DNA of 49,604 nt. Origin: Ruminococcaceae bacterium UBA3215 (GTDB taxonomy: Bacteria; Bacillota; Clostridia; Oscillospirales; Ruminococcaceae). The position numbers were made by a program, and so were the translations under genes. The notes below the pieces were generated by a model. The model saw only the letters and a list, made by a program, of their open reading frames with translations, searched no databases and had not been told where the DNA came from. The stretch spans positions 27,727 to 77,330 of the forward strand of contig DEWH01000003.1 of the NCBI GenBank assembly GCA_002363155.1. The letters are read 5' to 3'. Shown piece by piece: positions 8,352-16,711 of this stretch; the first letter of the stretch is position 1; each line of letters starts with the position of its first letter.

Positions 8352-9491
8352 ATGGATAAGCTTTTGCGCAGAGTGTGGGCGGAGATCGATCTCGACACTC
8401 TCGACAGCAACATTGCGGAAATAAAGAAGGCTGCCGGCGGAAAGCCGATAATGGCAGTCGTAAAGGCGGACGCCTACGGACACAGCGCGGATATAATCGC
8501 GAAGGAACTGTGGAAACAGGGCATAAAGAGCTACGCGGTATCAAACGTTTTGGAAGCTATTGACCTGCGGAAGACCGTTCCCGATGCCCAGATAGTCATC
8601 TTCGGCTACTGTGACGAGGAATGGCAGCCCGAGATCGCAGAGGGAGACTTTGAACAGACGGCGGCAAGCCTCGAACACGCGAAGATGCTGTCGGATTATG
8701 CCTCCGCTCACGGCACGAAGATAAAGGTGCATATAAAGGTCAACACCGGCATGAACCGCGTCGGGATAGATACGCCGGAGGAACTGCACGAGATACTTTC
8801 TCTCGGCGGACTTGAAGCAAAGGGTGTTTATACTCATTTCGCCGTTGCGGACAGCTCCGATCCCTCCGACATTGCCTACACCAACGAACAGCAGAAAAAG
8901 CTGAATGCTGTGGCTGCCGAAGCGAAGGAAAAAGGGATCCCGGTATATTCCCGCAACAGCGGCGGTATCCTCTATCACCCGGAATTCGGCGGAGATATGG
9001 TAAGAAGCGGTATCATCACCTACGGCTGTATGCCGAACACCGCGCTTGCGGTACCGCTCGATATAAAGCCGGTCATGCGGCTCCGGGCGGCGGTATGCCA
9101 GCTCAAGACCGTGCCTGCAGGAACGGCGGTAAGCTACGGCAGGACTTATGTCACCGAAAAGGAGACGGTGCTTGCCGTGATACCGGCAGGCTATGCCGAC
9201 GGCTACTCCCGCGGGCTGTCAAACAAGGGCGCGGTGTACATAAACGGTCAGCGCGCGCCCATAACCGGACGCGTGTGCATGGATCAGATGATGGCAGATG
9301 TTACCGGACTTGATGTCAGAGTCGGGGATATCGCCGAACTTTACTCGGACACCATAGATGAGATAAAAGCCGATAATGTAGCGGATATGCTCGGAACGAT
9401 AGGTTACGAGCTGCTTTGCCTTGTAAGCAAGCGCGTACCGAGAGTCTCGGTAAGAAACGGAAAAATAACGGAGGTCATAAACTATATATGA
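8352..9491 (+). CDS. alr: Alanine racemase
   Basis: PLP enzyme converting L- to D-alanine for peptidoglycan; 379 residues. The PLP lysine lies in VVKADAYGHS near residue 37, the substrate-binding arginine region is MNRVGID, and the catalytic tyrosine loop is GYADGYSR near 280. GRVCMDQMMADVT is the conserved C-terminal block. A GTG at 8340 is in frame, but it would overlap the GGAAGG ribosome site, which is placed about 11 bases before the ATG at 8352, so the ATG is preferred. The stop overlaps the next start as ATGA, which implies coupled translation with the PHP gene. Confidence 0.96.
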   Translation: MDKLLRRVWAEIDLDTLDSNIAEIKKAAGGKPIMAVVKADAYGHSADIIAKELWKQGIKSYAVSNVLEAIDLRKTVPDAQIVIFGYCDEEWQPEIAEGDFEQTAASLEHAKMLSDYASAHGTKIKVHIKVNTGMNRVGIDTPEELHEILSLGGLEAKGVYTHFAVADSSDPSDIAYTNEQQKKLNAVAAEAKEKGIPVYSRNSGGILYHPEFGGDMVRSGIITYGCMPNTALAVPLDIKPVMRLRAAVCQLKTVPAGTAVSYGRTYVTEKETVLAVIPAGYADGYSRGLSNKGAVYINGQRAPITGRVCMDQMMADVTGLDVRVGDIAELYSDTIDEIKADNVADMLGTIGYELLCLVSKRVPRVSVRNGKITEVINYI

Positions 9492-10165
9492 ACAGGTACG
9501 AAACTCACTGCCACACCGCGGAGTCGAGCGCCTGCGCATCGGCTCCCGGAGCTGTGCAGGCGGATTTCTACAAATCGAGAGGGTTCAAGGGGATAATCGT
9601 AACCGATCACTTTCTCAACGGCAACACCCGTGCTGACCGGCATACACCCTGGGAACAGCAGGTGGATATAATGTTCCTCGGCTACGAGAACGCGAAAAAG
9701 CGCGGAGAGGAGATCGGACTCGATGTATTCTTCGGCTGGGAGTACACCATAGAAGGCTCGGACTTCCTCACATACGGGCTTGACAAGGAATGGCTCCTCG
9801 CTCACCCGGAAACGGTGACAATACCTCCCAACGAATACTTCGATCTTGTACGCTCCGCAGGCGCTTATGTGAGCCACGCTCACCCGTTCCGGGAGGACTG
9901 GTACATAGACATGATAAGGCTCCTTCCCCGCAAGTGTGACGCGGTGGAGATAATAAACTCATGCAGAAAGCCGTTCGAGAATGAAATGGCTAAAGTCTAT
10001 GCTGACAGCTACGGGCTTCCCTACACTGCCGGAAGTGACAATCACCACGCGAACCAGGCGCGTCTCTCCGGCATAGAAACGGAAGAGACGATACGGGACA
10101 TACAGCATTTTATAGAAGTCATGCGGGCGGGAAACTACCGGATCTTCGACGAAGTGAAAGAATAA
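9488..10165 (+). CDS. PHP-domain metal-dependent phosphoesterase
   Basis: A 225-residue PHP (polymerase and histidinol phosphatase) domain hydrolase. Metal-binding motifs are in order: THCHTAESS (residues 6-14), TDHF near 39, SHAHPF near 129 and GSDNHH near 182. The family includes histidinol-phosphate phosphatases, exonucleases and nucleoside monophosphate hydrolases; this one cannot be assigned from sequence alone. Its start overlaps the alr stop (ATGA) and the next gene begins 6 bases after its stop, so it sits inside one operon. Confidence 0.82.
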   Translation: MNRYETHCHTAESSACASAPGAVQADFYKSRGFKGIIVTDHFLNGNTRADRHTPWEQQVDIMFLGYENAKKRGEEIGLDVFFGWEYTIEGSDFLTYGLDKEWLLAHPETVTIPPNEYFDLVRSAGAYVSHAHPFREDWYIDMIRLLPRKCDAVEIINSCRKPFENEMAKVYADSYGLPYTAGSDNHHANQARLSGIETEETIRDIQHFIEVMRAGNYRIFDEVKE

Positions 10166-10171
10166 GGATAT

Positions 10172-10762
10172 ATGGCAAATCAAAAGAAAAAGTTCATAAA
10201 GATGCGCGTTGAGGAAGAGTGCGCGATGAGCCGGGACGAGCTTGTTGAAAAGCTCGACGGGATAATCGACACCCAGTACCGCCGCAATCTCAACAAGCTG
10301 CGCGGAAACGAGCTTTGCCTGTGGTCAAAGGCGGCGGAAGACAGCTATCGTCTGAAATTCTACCATTCGTACCGCGAGGACATGTGCGACACGATGATGA
10401 CGATAGACATAGAAAAGGGCATGGAACGGTGCAGCATTCACGGCTTCATACACAAGCCCGCCGCGATATGGGCGTGCTTCTGGGGAGTGATAGCCTCAGT
10501 GCTGATCGACTTCATGGTATTGTCGTGGATGCTGCTTTTCAGCGAGAATTTCAGCCTTGAAGGCGGACTTATGGTCTCCGGCGCGATATGCCTTGTACGC
10601 GTATATATCTGCATGGCGCTGCTTGAGCTTAACCGCGAAAAGGTACGGCTGATACGCGAGGAGCTGTATTCGGTGATACGGCACAGACCCGGCGATGATC
10701 CGGCAGCGGCAGAAACCGTTAATGACAGTACGGAGGAGGACGGCGAAAATGAGGGAGATTGA
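10172..10762 (+). CDS. Hypothetical two-helix membrane protein
   Basis: A 196-residue protein not recognised as a known family. The basic N-terminus and a soluble charged region (about 1-88, with several Cys and Met) are followed by two membrane helices (about 92-118 and 124-148), then a basic cytoplasmic stretch and an acidic, Asp/Glu-rich tail. The last 14 bases overlap the fumarase alpha gene, and the fumarase ribosome site GGAGGAGG lies within it. The context of alr, PHP and fumarase offers no clear function. Confidence 0.6.
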   Translation: MANQKKKFIKMRVEEECAMSRDELVEKLDGIIDTQYRRNLNKLRGNELCLWSKAAEDSYRLKFYHSYREDMCDTMMTIDIEKGMERCSIHGFIHKPAAIWACFWGVIASVLIDFMVLSWMLLFSENFSLEGGLMVSGAICLVRVYICMALLELNREKVRLIREELYSVIRHRPGDDPAAAETVNDSTEEDGENEGD

Positions 10763-11591
10763 CGTATCGCTCGTTGCCGAGACGGTGGCGAAGCTGTGCG
10801 AGGACGCGAACCTGCACCTTCCGTGCATGATGCGCGAGACGATAGAGGACGCGGCAAAGCGTGAAGAAAGCCCGGTATGCCGCGAGGTGCTGGGCGATAT
10901 AGTAAGCAACATCGACTGCGCCGCGGAACTTGACGTGCCGATATGCCAGGACACCGGCATGGCAGTAATATTCCTGGAGATAGGACAGGACGTCCATTTC
11001 ACCGGCGGGAACCTGTATGAAGCAGTGAACAGGGGCGTTGCAAAGGGGTATGTCGAAGGAAAGCTGCGGCTTTCGGTTGTAAAAGACCCGATAAGACGCG
11101 GGAACACGAATGACAACACCCCTGCAGTGATACATACGTTTATTACGGACGGCGACAAGGTGAAGATCACGGTTGCGCCGAAAGGCTTCGGAAGCGAGAA
11201 CATGAGCAGAATGAAGATGTTCACCCCTTCCGCATCGGTAGATGATATCGTGGCATTCGTAACGGAGACGGTAAGTGCGGCAGGCAGCAATCCCTGCCCC
11301 CCGATCGTTCTCGGCGTGGGTATAGGCGGCGACTTCGAGCAGTGCGCGTTTCTTGCGAAGAAAGCGCTGTGCCGCGATTTGCGGATCCGCAATGCTGACC
11401 CGTACTATGCCGATCTCGAACAGCGTATGCTGGAAGAAGCCAACAAGACCGGCATCGGCTCACAGGGCTTCGGCGGTACTGTCACAGCGCTGTATGTGAA
11501 TATCGAGACAGCCCCGACTCATATCGCCGGTCTCCCGGTAGCCGTGAATGTGGGCTGCCACGTTACCCGGCATAAAGAGGCAGAGATCTGA
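10749..11591 (+). CDS. Class I fumarate hydratase / tartrate dehydratase, alpha subunit
   Basis: Iron-sulfur hydro-lyase subunit of 280 residues that interconverts fumarate and malate (or handles tartrate) together with a beta subunit. The three cysteines expected to bind the [4Fe-4S] cluster are visible in PICQDTGMA (near 66), NPCPP (near 183) and EQCAF (near 198), together with DPIRRGNTNDNTP and GIGGDFEQ. The ATG at 10749 follows GGAGGAGG by 8 bases, while the longer frame from 10695 lies inside the gene before it. A beta-subunit gene normally follows immediately. Here the next gene is galE, so the partner must be elsewhere. Confidence 0.9.
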   Translation: MREIDVSLVAETVAKLCEDANLHLPCMMRETIEDAAKREESPVCREVLGDIVSNIDCAAELDVPICQDTGMAVIFLEIGQDVHFTGGNLYEAVNRGVAKGYVEGKLRLSVVKDPIRRGNTNDNTPAVIHTFITDGDKVKITVAPKGFGSENMSRMKMFTPSASVDDIVAFVTETVSAAGSNPCPPIVLGVGIGGDFEQCAFLAKKALCRDLRIRNADPYYADLEQRMLEEANKTGIGSQGFGGTVTALYVNIETAPTHIAGLPVAVNVGCHVTRHKEAEI

Positions 11592-11603
11592 GAAAACGCC
11601 GCT

Positions 11604-11634
11604 GTCAGCCAATAAAGGAACTTTATTTGCTGAC
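11604..11634 (+). other. Strong hairpin after fumarase alpha gene
   Basis: GTCAGC pairs with GCTGAC and AATAAAG with CTTTATT around a GAA loop: 13 base pairs with one mismatch, 12 bases after the stop codon. No T-run follows, so termination is uncertain. mRNA stabilisation is an alternative. Confidence 0.6.
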
Positions 11635-11646
11635 GTCCTCGCGGAG

Positions 11647-11700
11647 AGCGCTGGGGCTGCTCGCCCCCTGTCCCTCGGCGGGGAATGCCCCGCAGCGAAT
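11647..11700 (+). repeat. Dispersed double-hairpin repeat, family 3
   Basis: Two consecutive GC hairpins: GGGGC-tgctc-GCCCC, then a hairpin with the core GCGGGGAATGCCCCGC. Similar core and flanks (CGGCGGGGAAYGCCCCGCRG) occur at 30640-30695. Function unknown. Confidence 0.5.
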
Positions 11701-11707
11701 ATGAGAA

Positions 11708-11737
11708 TTAACAAGTCTGATGAAAGATCAATATAAT
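11708..11737 (+). promoter_or_regulatory. Promoter for galE-leuA
   Basis: TTAACA, 18 bases, TATAAT. The predicted start near 11744 gives a short leader that contains the AAAGGAAAG ribosome site of galE. Confidence 0.65.
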
Positions 11738-11763
11738 TCATAAAACGAAAGGAAAGAAGAACA

Positions 11764-12762
11764 ATGGCAATTTTAGTAACAGGCGGAACAGGCTACATCG
11801 GCTCGCATACATGTATTGAGCTGCTCAAGGCGGGAGAAGAGATCGTGGTTATGGATAACTTCTACAACTCGAAGCCCAAGGCGGTGGATCTGATAAAGGA
11901 GATAAGCGGCAAGGATTTCAAGTTCTATGAGGCAGATATGTGCAATGAAGCGGATATGGAGAAGATATTCGCGGAAAACGATATAGAAGCGGTTATCCAC
12001 TTTGCGGGATACAAGGCTGTTGCCGAAAGCGTACGGGAACCGCTTATGTACTATAAGAACAACCTCGGCGGCACATTCACCCTGCTTGAAGCAATGAAGA
12101 GACACGGCTGCAGGAAGATAATTTTCAGTTCTTCGGCAACGGTTTACGGAATGCCGGAGAAAGTGCCGGTTGACGAGACGTTCCCGCTCTCGGCTATCAA
12201 CCCCTACGGCGAGACAAAGCTGACTATCGAGGATATGCTCCGCGCGATCTGCAAGGCGGACAAGGATTTCTCCGCAGCGCTACTGCGCTACTTCAACCCT
12301 ATCGGCGCGAACGAATGCGGCAAGATCGGCGAGGACCCCAACGGCATTCCGAACAATCTCATGCCGATCATCATCAACGTATGCACCGGAAAGCAGGAAA
12401 AGCTCACCGTTTTCGGAAATGACTACCCTACTCCCGACGGCACCTGCGTCCGCGACTATATCCATGTCGTTGACCTTGCGCTCGGTCATCTTGCCGCGCT
12501 GAAATACGTCCGCACAAAGACAGGCGCAGAGCCGTTCAACCTCGGTACCGGCAACGGATACTCCGTACTCGACATAATCAACACATTCGAGCGTGTGAAC
12601 AACATCAAGCTCCCGTACGTCATAGGTGACCGCAGACCCGGCGATGCAGCGGAATGCTACTCCGTACCGGATAAGGCATTCAGGGAACTCGGCTGGAAAG
12701 CGGAGCGCGGACTTGAGCAGATGTGCCGTGACGCATGGCATTTCGTTGAGTGCAACAGGTAA
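11764..12762 (+). CDS. galE: UDP-glucose 4-epimerase
   Basis: Short-chain dehydrogenase-type enzyme interconverting UDP-glucose and UDP-galactose, supplying sugars for surface polymers and the Leloir pathway; 332 residues. The NAD-binding GGTGYIGSHT is at residues 7-16, FAGYKAVAES near 80, SSSATVYG near 122 and the catalytic Y-x-x-x-K in NPYGETK near 149-153. ALRYFNPIGA is the substrate loop. It has its own promoter and is followed 14 bases later by leuA, probably on the same transcript. Confidence 0.95.
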   Translation: MAILVTGGTGYIGSHTCIELLKAGEEIVVMDNFYNSKPKAVDLIKEISGKDFKFYEADMCNEADMEKIFAENDIEAVIHFAGYKAVAESVREPLMYYKNNLGGTFTLLEAMKRHGCRKIIFSSSATVYGMPEKVPVDETFPLSAINPYGETKLTIEDMLRAICKADKDFSAALLRYFNPIGANECGKIGEDPNGIPNNLMPIIINVCTGKQEKLTVFGNDYPTPDGTCVRDYIHVVDLALGHLAALKYVRTKTGAEPFNLGTGNGYSVLDIINTFERVNNIKLPYVIGDRRPGDAAECYSVPDKAFRELGWKAERGLEQMCRDAWHFVECNR

Positions 12763-12776
12763 AAACTGGAGAACCT

Positions 12777-14441
12777 ATGGAAATAAAAGGAAAGTACAGC
12801 CGGAATTACTTTATGCCGCCGGAAACGGATCACAGCTGGGTAACGAAAGAATATGTGGATAAAGCGCCGATCTGGTGCAGCGTTGATCTTCGTGACGGAA
12901 ATCAGGCGCTTGTGGTGCCTATGAATCTCGGAGAGAAGCTTGAGTTTTTCAAGCTTCTCGTAAGGCTCGGATTCAAGGAGATCGAGATAGGCTTCCCCGC
13001 GGCAAGTGAGACAGAATATGAGTTCTGCCGCCGTCTTATAGAGGACGGGCTGATACCGGACGACGTAAAGATACAGGTGCTCACCCAGTCGAGGGAGCAT
13101 ATAATCCGCAAGACTTTTGAAGCTCTGTCCGGCGCAAAGAACGCGATAGTGCATCTCTACAATTCCACATCGGAAGCACAGCGCGAACAGGTGTTCCGCA
13201 AATCAAAGGACGAGATAAAGGAGATCGCGGTATCCGGCGCAGAGCTCATAAAGCAGTATGCCGAAAAAACCGAGGGCAATTTCAGCTTTGAGTATTCCCC
13301 GGAAAGCTTCACAGGCACAGAGCCGGATTATGCGCTTGAAGTATGCAACGCGGTGCTTAAAGTCTGGGAGCCGTCGCCGGATAACAAGGTGATAATCAAT
13401 CTTCCGGTTACTGTTGAGCTTTCGATGCCGCACATTTACGCCGAGCAGGTGGAATATATGTGCCGCGGACTTTACAAGCGGGAGAATGTTATAGTATCGC
13501 TTCATACGCACAATGACCGCGGCTGCGCGGTAGCGGACACGGAATTCGGTCTGCTTGCCGGAGCGGACAGAGTGGAAGGAACACTGTTCGGCAACGGTGA
13601 GAGGACGGGAAATGTCGATATCGTGACGCTTGCGCTGAATATGTACAGCCACGGCGTTGATCCTAAGCTTGATCTTACCGACATACCGTCGATAGTAAGG
13701 ACATACGAAAAGGTGACCTGTATGCGCGTATATGAGCGCCAGCCGTACAGCGGAGAGCTTGTATTCGCTGCATTCAGCGGATCGCATCAGGACGCGATAG
13801 CAAAGGGAATGAAGTACCGCGAAAACGGCACGGCGCGCTGGAATGTGCCGTATCTGCCCATTGACCCGAAGGACATCGGGCGCGAGTACGACGGCGATAT
13901 TATCCGCATCAACAGCCAGAGCGGAAAGGGCGGCATAGGCTTCCTGCTCGAGAAGAAGTTCGGCATCTCTCTCCCGCCGAAACTGCGCGAGATCGTTGGC
14001 TACGCGGTCAAGGACGTTTCGGACAAGCAGCACCGCGAGCTTACGCCGGACGATGTTTACGGCATATTCAACGGATCGTTCGTGAATATCTTCTCGCCCC
14101 TCAGAGTGCTTGAAACGCATTATACACAGAAGGACGGCGAGATCTCCGCGTCCGTGACCACGCTTATGCACGGAAAGAAGTCCGTGACCGAGGGACACGG
14201 AAACGGCCGTCTTGACTCGGTTTCCGCGGCGCTCATGGAACTTCTCGGAACAGAGTTCTCGATACTCGACTACTCCGAGCAGGCTCTTGAACAGGGCTCA
14301 AAATCGAACGCTATGTCATACCTTGAGATCGGCATTAACGGCACCGTCTCCTGGGGCGTCGGCGTTCACTCCGATATCATCATGTCGTCTGTGTATGCCC
14401 TCGTCAGCGCCGTAAACAGGGGTCTGCAGGAGAAGAAGTGA
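12777..14441 (+). CDS. leuA: 2-isopropylmalate synthase, long form
   Basis: Condenses acetyl-CoA with 2-ketoisovalerate, the committed step of leucine synthesis. The 554 residues match the yeast/actinobacterial-type LeuA rather than the roughly 510-residue E. coli type. WCSVDLRDGNQAL (near 33-45) starts the TIM barrel, HTHNDRG (near 243) binds the metal and GNGERTGNVD follows. The C-terminal LeuA regulatory domain covers about 430-554. GGAG sits 7 bases before the ATG at 12777; an in-frame ATG at 12750 lies within galE. The stop TGA merges into a TGAGAGAG repeat unit. No T-box or leucine leader was seen. Confidence 0.95.
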   Translation: MEIKGKYSRNYFMPPETDHSWVTKEYVDKAPIWCSVDLRDGNQALVVPMNLGEKLEFFKLLVRLGFKEIEIGFPAASETEYEFCRRLIEDGLIPDDVKIQVLTQSREHIIRKTFEALSGAKNAIVHLYNSTSEAQREQVFRKSKDEIKEIAVSGAELIKQYAEKTEGNFSFEYSPESFTGTEPDYALEVCNAVLKVWEPSPDNKVIINLPVTVELSMPHIYAEQVEYMCRGLYKRENVIVSLHTHNDRGCAVADTEFGLLAGADRVEGTLFGNGERTGNVDIVTLALNMYSHGVDPKLDLTDIPSIVRTYEKVTCMRVYERQPYSGELVFAAFSGSHQDAIAKGMKYRENGTARWNVPYLPIDPKDIGREYDGDIIRINSQSGKGGIGFLLEKKFGISLPPKLREIVGYAVKDVSDKQHRELTPDDVYGIFNGSFVNIFSPLRVLETHYTQKDGEISASVTTLMHGKKSVTEGHGNGRLDSVSAALMELLGTEFSILDYSEQALEQGSKSNAMSYLEIGINGTVSWGVGVHSDIIMSSVYALVSAVNRGLQEKK

Positions 14442-14464
14442 GAGAGTTCGAGAAGGGGCGCTGA
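14440..14464 (+). repeat. Family 1 repeat, partial copy
   Basis: TGAGAGAGTTCGAGAAGGGGCGCTG begins one base after the start of the leuA stop codon region and keeps the GAGAAGGGGCGCTG junction seen at 25803-25840 and near 49511. The second half of the hairpin is missing. Confidence 0.5.
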
Positions 14465-14543
14465 GTCTGTCGGTTGCCCATAAAGAAGTACCCACATAAC
14501 GCTGACAAACAGACTTCGGCTTATTCAGACTGAATAATACTAA

Positions 14544-14588
14544 AAAGGCTAAAATCACTTTTTTCGTGATTTTAGCCTTTCTTTTTCT
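14544..14588 (+). terminator. Intrinsic terminator of galE-leuA
   Basis: A 15-bp perfect stem AAAGGCTAAAATCAC / GTGATTTTAGCCTTT around a T-rich loop, followed by CTTTTTC. The A-rich left flank makes it potentially bidirectional. Confidence 0.9.
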
Positions 14589-14693
14589 TTCCGCATTAGG
14601 TCATCACATTTCACATAACAAAAAGTGCATTTCACACCATACATTAAAGATTTATGTCATGCTGTCCGATATAACAATGTAAGGGGTGATACC

Positions 14694-15109
14694 ATGAGAT
14701 TTGCAGTATGTGATGATGAAGCCGAGCTTCACAGGAGCATTTCGGATAACATAAAGCTGTTCAGCCCGGGTGCGGTGATAACCGGGTTTTCTTCCGGTGC
14801 GGAGCTTCTTACAAGCCCGGACAGCTTCGACATAATTTTCTTGATATAGGAATGGACGGCATCGACGGTATGCAGACTGCACGGGAACTGCGGAAGAGAG
14901 GGTGCAGTTCCGCGATAATCTTTGTGACCGCATTTGAGGACCGAGTATTTGACGCATTCGACATCGGAGCATTCAACTTTCTCGTGAAGCCGTTATCGGC
15001 GGAGAAGTTCTCGGAAGTCCTGCAAAAAGCGATAGAGAGCCGTTCGGAGCCGATAGCAAATTCCACATCGGTGCAGATACAGTCTTTGTATTCTGACTTC
15101 GTATCATAA
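14694..15109 (+). pseudogene. Frameshifted, truncated response regulator receiver (LytTR/AgrA-like)
   Basis: The first frame (from ATG 14694, ribosome site AAGGGG) reads like a receiver domain: MRFAVCDDEAELHRSIS and then FDIIFL. It hits a stop at about 14847. The second frame resumes as GMDGIDGMQTARELRKRG, then IIFVTAFEDRVFDAF and FNFLVKPLS, the C-terminal half of the same domain. Adding one base near 14842 would restore FLDIGMDGIDG, so the frameshift removes the phosphoacceptor Asp itself. The frame then ends with no LytTR DNA-binding domain. No sensor kinase is adjacent. This is a decayed regulator. Confidence 0.85.
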
Positions 15110-15134
15110 ACATCTGTCACTCATATATCTGCCG

Positions 15135-16175
15135 TCAAAATATCCTATGATTGATATAGCAGGCTGTCACCTTACCGCTCGGCTCTATCACGAATTTCGA
15201 CATTGACCCGCCGCTGCCGCTAAAGCGGACTTTTTTTATATCCTCAAAGCTGTACCCCATTATCATCGACTGCAAAAAGCTCAGCGTCGTTCCGTGAGAT
15301 ACGATAAGTATTCGCTCCTCGTCATTCTCCATTAGCTGCTTATAAAACGGCGTGAGCCTGTCCCATAGCTCCCTGTCGGATTCTGCATCGGGGAAGGGCT
15401 TATAGTCGGGGTCATAGCCGTTCTTCGGGGCTTCATGCTCACGGTACCAGTCTCTCGGCTTGCCGTTGCCCTCGCCTGCATTGACCTCTCTTATCAGCTT
15501 AGAATAAACAGGCGTGATGTTAAGCGATCTGTTCATTTCCTCAGCGGTCTGCACAGCACGGGGCTGGTCGGAGCAGTACATCTTAAACCCTCTGTGACAA
15601 TCCTCCCAAAGAAGCCACTTGCCGACCTCAAAGGCTTGCTGTCTGCCTCTCTCGGTCAGGCTCCATTCTCCCCAAGCACCGATGTGTCCGTTTATGTGAT
15701 GCTCCGACTCGGTGTGCTGAACTGTAATTATTATCTTGCGTTTCTTACGACTAAAAAAATCTGATATGACTTCCTCGGCACGCTCCTTGCCGAACCAGCC
15801 TTCGCCCTTTCCCAGCTTCGGGTACAGCCGGTGCAAAGTGTCACTCTCGCTGTCTGAAAGCTCTGAAATATCGTTCTCAGGGCAGCTTACGGGAACAGCC
15901 GCCAGCTTGTTGTCACCGTCCGCACGACAGAACACGCCTATCACACGAACGGGTAGCTCGTCACCAAGCTCACAGGGCTCGTCAGTTACAACTATCACAT
16001 CAAGATGCTCGCAAGGCGGTGTTCCCGACTCCTTTATCCAGCCTGAGGGGAAAGGCACATTTCTGAGATATGACAAGCTGTCGCAGTTCTTTTCCTCAAA
16101 GGTGTCCGTGTCTGGCATATAGTGCATACGCCTTTTGTATGCGTGGGTCTGTTCTATTTTTGCAGTATAAGTCAA
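15135..16175 (-). CDS. PPase-like domain fused to histidine phosphatase domain
   Basis: A 346-residue protein of two parts. Residues about 1-145 resemble soluble inorganic pyrophosphatase (LGDELPVRVIGVFCRADGDN, then KLAAVP), but the D-x-D-P-x-D signature reads PPCEHLDV, so several metal ligands are missing. Residues about 150-346 are a phosphoglycerate-mutase-like histidine phosphatase. The usual RHGE is VQHTESEHH (near 153-161), keeping the nucleophilic His, and the second His is in IVSHGTTLSF near 295. The start chosen is TTG at 16175, 8 bases after GGGAGG. Later in-frame ATGs at 16127 and 16118 are alternatives. It overlaps the GNAT gene by about 80 bases. HIT and NUDIX neighbours suggest nucleotide or phosphate metabolism. 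Confidence 0.7.
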   Translation of the reverse strand: MTYTAKIEQTHAYKRRMHYMPDTDTFEEKNCDSLSYLRNVPFPSGWIKESGTPPCEHLDVIVVTDEPCELGDELPVRVIGVFCRADGDNKLAAVPVSCPENDISELSDSESDTLHRLYPKLGKGEGWFGKERAEEVISDFFSRKKRKIIITVQHTESEHHINGHIGAWGEWSLTERGRQQAFEVGKWLLWEDCHRGFKMYCSDQPRAVQTAEEMNRSLNITPVYSKLIREVNAGEGNGKPRDWYREHEAPKNGYDPDYKPFPDAESDRELWDRLTPFYKQLMENDEERILIVSHGTTLSFLQSMIMGYSFEDIKKVRFSGSGGSMSKFVIEPSGKVTACYINHRIF

Positions 16176-16671
16176 TGGTTTCACCTCCCAAATTCTTTTC
16201 CATATATCCACAGGTAAAAGGAAAAAAATCAAATTTCTTTGTACCGATATGAATGAAACCGTTATCCTCATACCATTTTCGCAATACCTTGTTTTCCTCT
16301 ACAATTCCGATATTCATTTTAATGCAGTCCGCCTTTTTCGCACGCTCGAAGGCGTCTTTCAGCAACGCTCCGCCGATACCGTTATGTCTTTGTTCGGGAA
16401 CAACACACAGATTATTCAGCTCACACTCATCGTTATCCTGCAACAACAGAGAATAATATCCGATTATTTTAACGGTATCATGATAATAAGCGATCATCAG
16501 TCTATGTTCGTTGGAAAATTGATATTGTAATCTTTCTTCCGAGATAGCAAAAGCCGTAAAGCGCGGGGCATTTTCAGCAGTAAATCCGAGTTCATTTGCA
16601 ACAGTCATAAAGCTGTCTTTTATTACTTTGACACATTTTGGAATATCTTGTATGTCTATCTGTTTTATCAT
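16096..16671 (-). CDS. GNAT-family N-acetyltransferase
   Basis: A 191-residue acetyltransferase with core CELNNLCVVPEQRHNGIGGAL (acetyl-CoA loop QRHNGIG) near 90-108 and MNIGIVEENKVLRKWYEDNG as the C-terminal motif. The substrate is unknown. The recognisable GNAT fold ends at about residue 162. The last 25-30 residues overlap the PPase-like gene and look unlike GNAT sequence, so the original stop may have been lost. The ATG at 16671 has an AAGGA site 7 bases before it. Codon use is more AT-rich than in the flanking core genes. Confidence 0.82.
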   Translation of the reverse strand: MIKQIDIQDIPKCVKVIKDSFMTVANELGFTAENAPRFTAFAISEERLQYQFSNEHRLMIAYYHDTVKIIGYYSLLLQDNDECELNNLCVVPEQRHNGIGGALLKDAFERAKKADCIKMNIGIVEENKVLRKWYEDNGFIHIGTKKFDFFPFTCGYMEKNLGGETIDLYCKNRTDPRIQKAYALYARHGHL

Positions 16672-16711
16672 ATCAGTATCCTTTTCTGTATCATATACTC
16701 ACACTCAACTA

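Noticed and set aside
12763..12776. Leucine attenuator before leuA
   Set aside because: Only 14 bases separate galE and leuA, with no leucine-codon leader.
16176..16271. Longer N-terminus for the PPase-like fusion
   Set aside because: The extra 32 residues lie entirely within the GNAT gene, look unlike the PPase family, and a GGGAGG site directs the start at TTG 16175.
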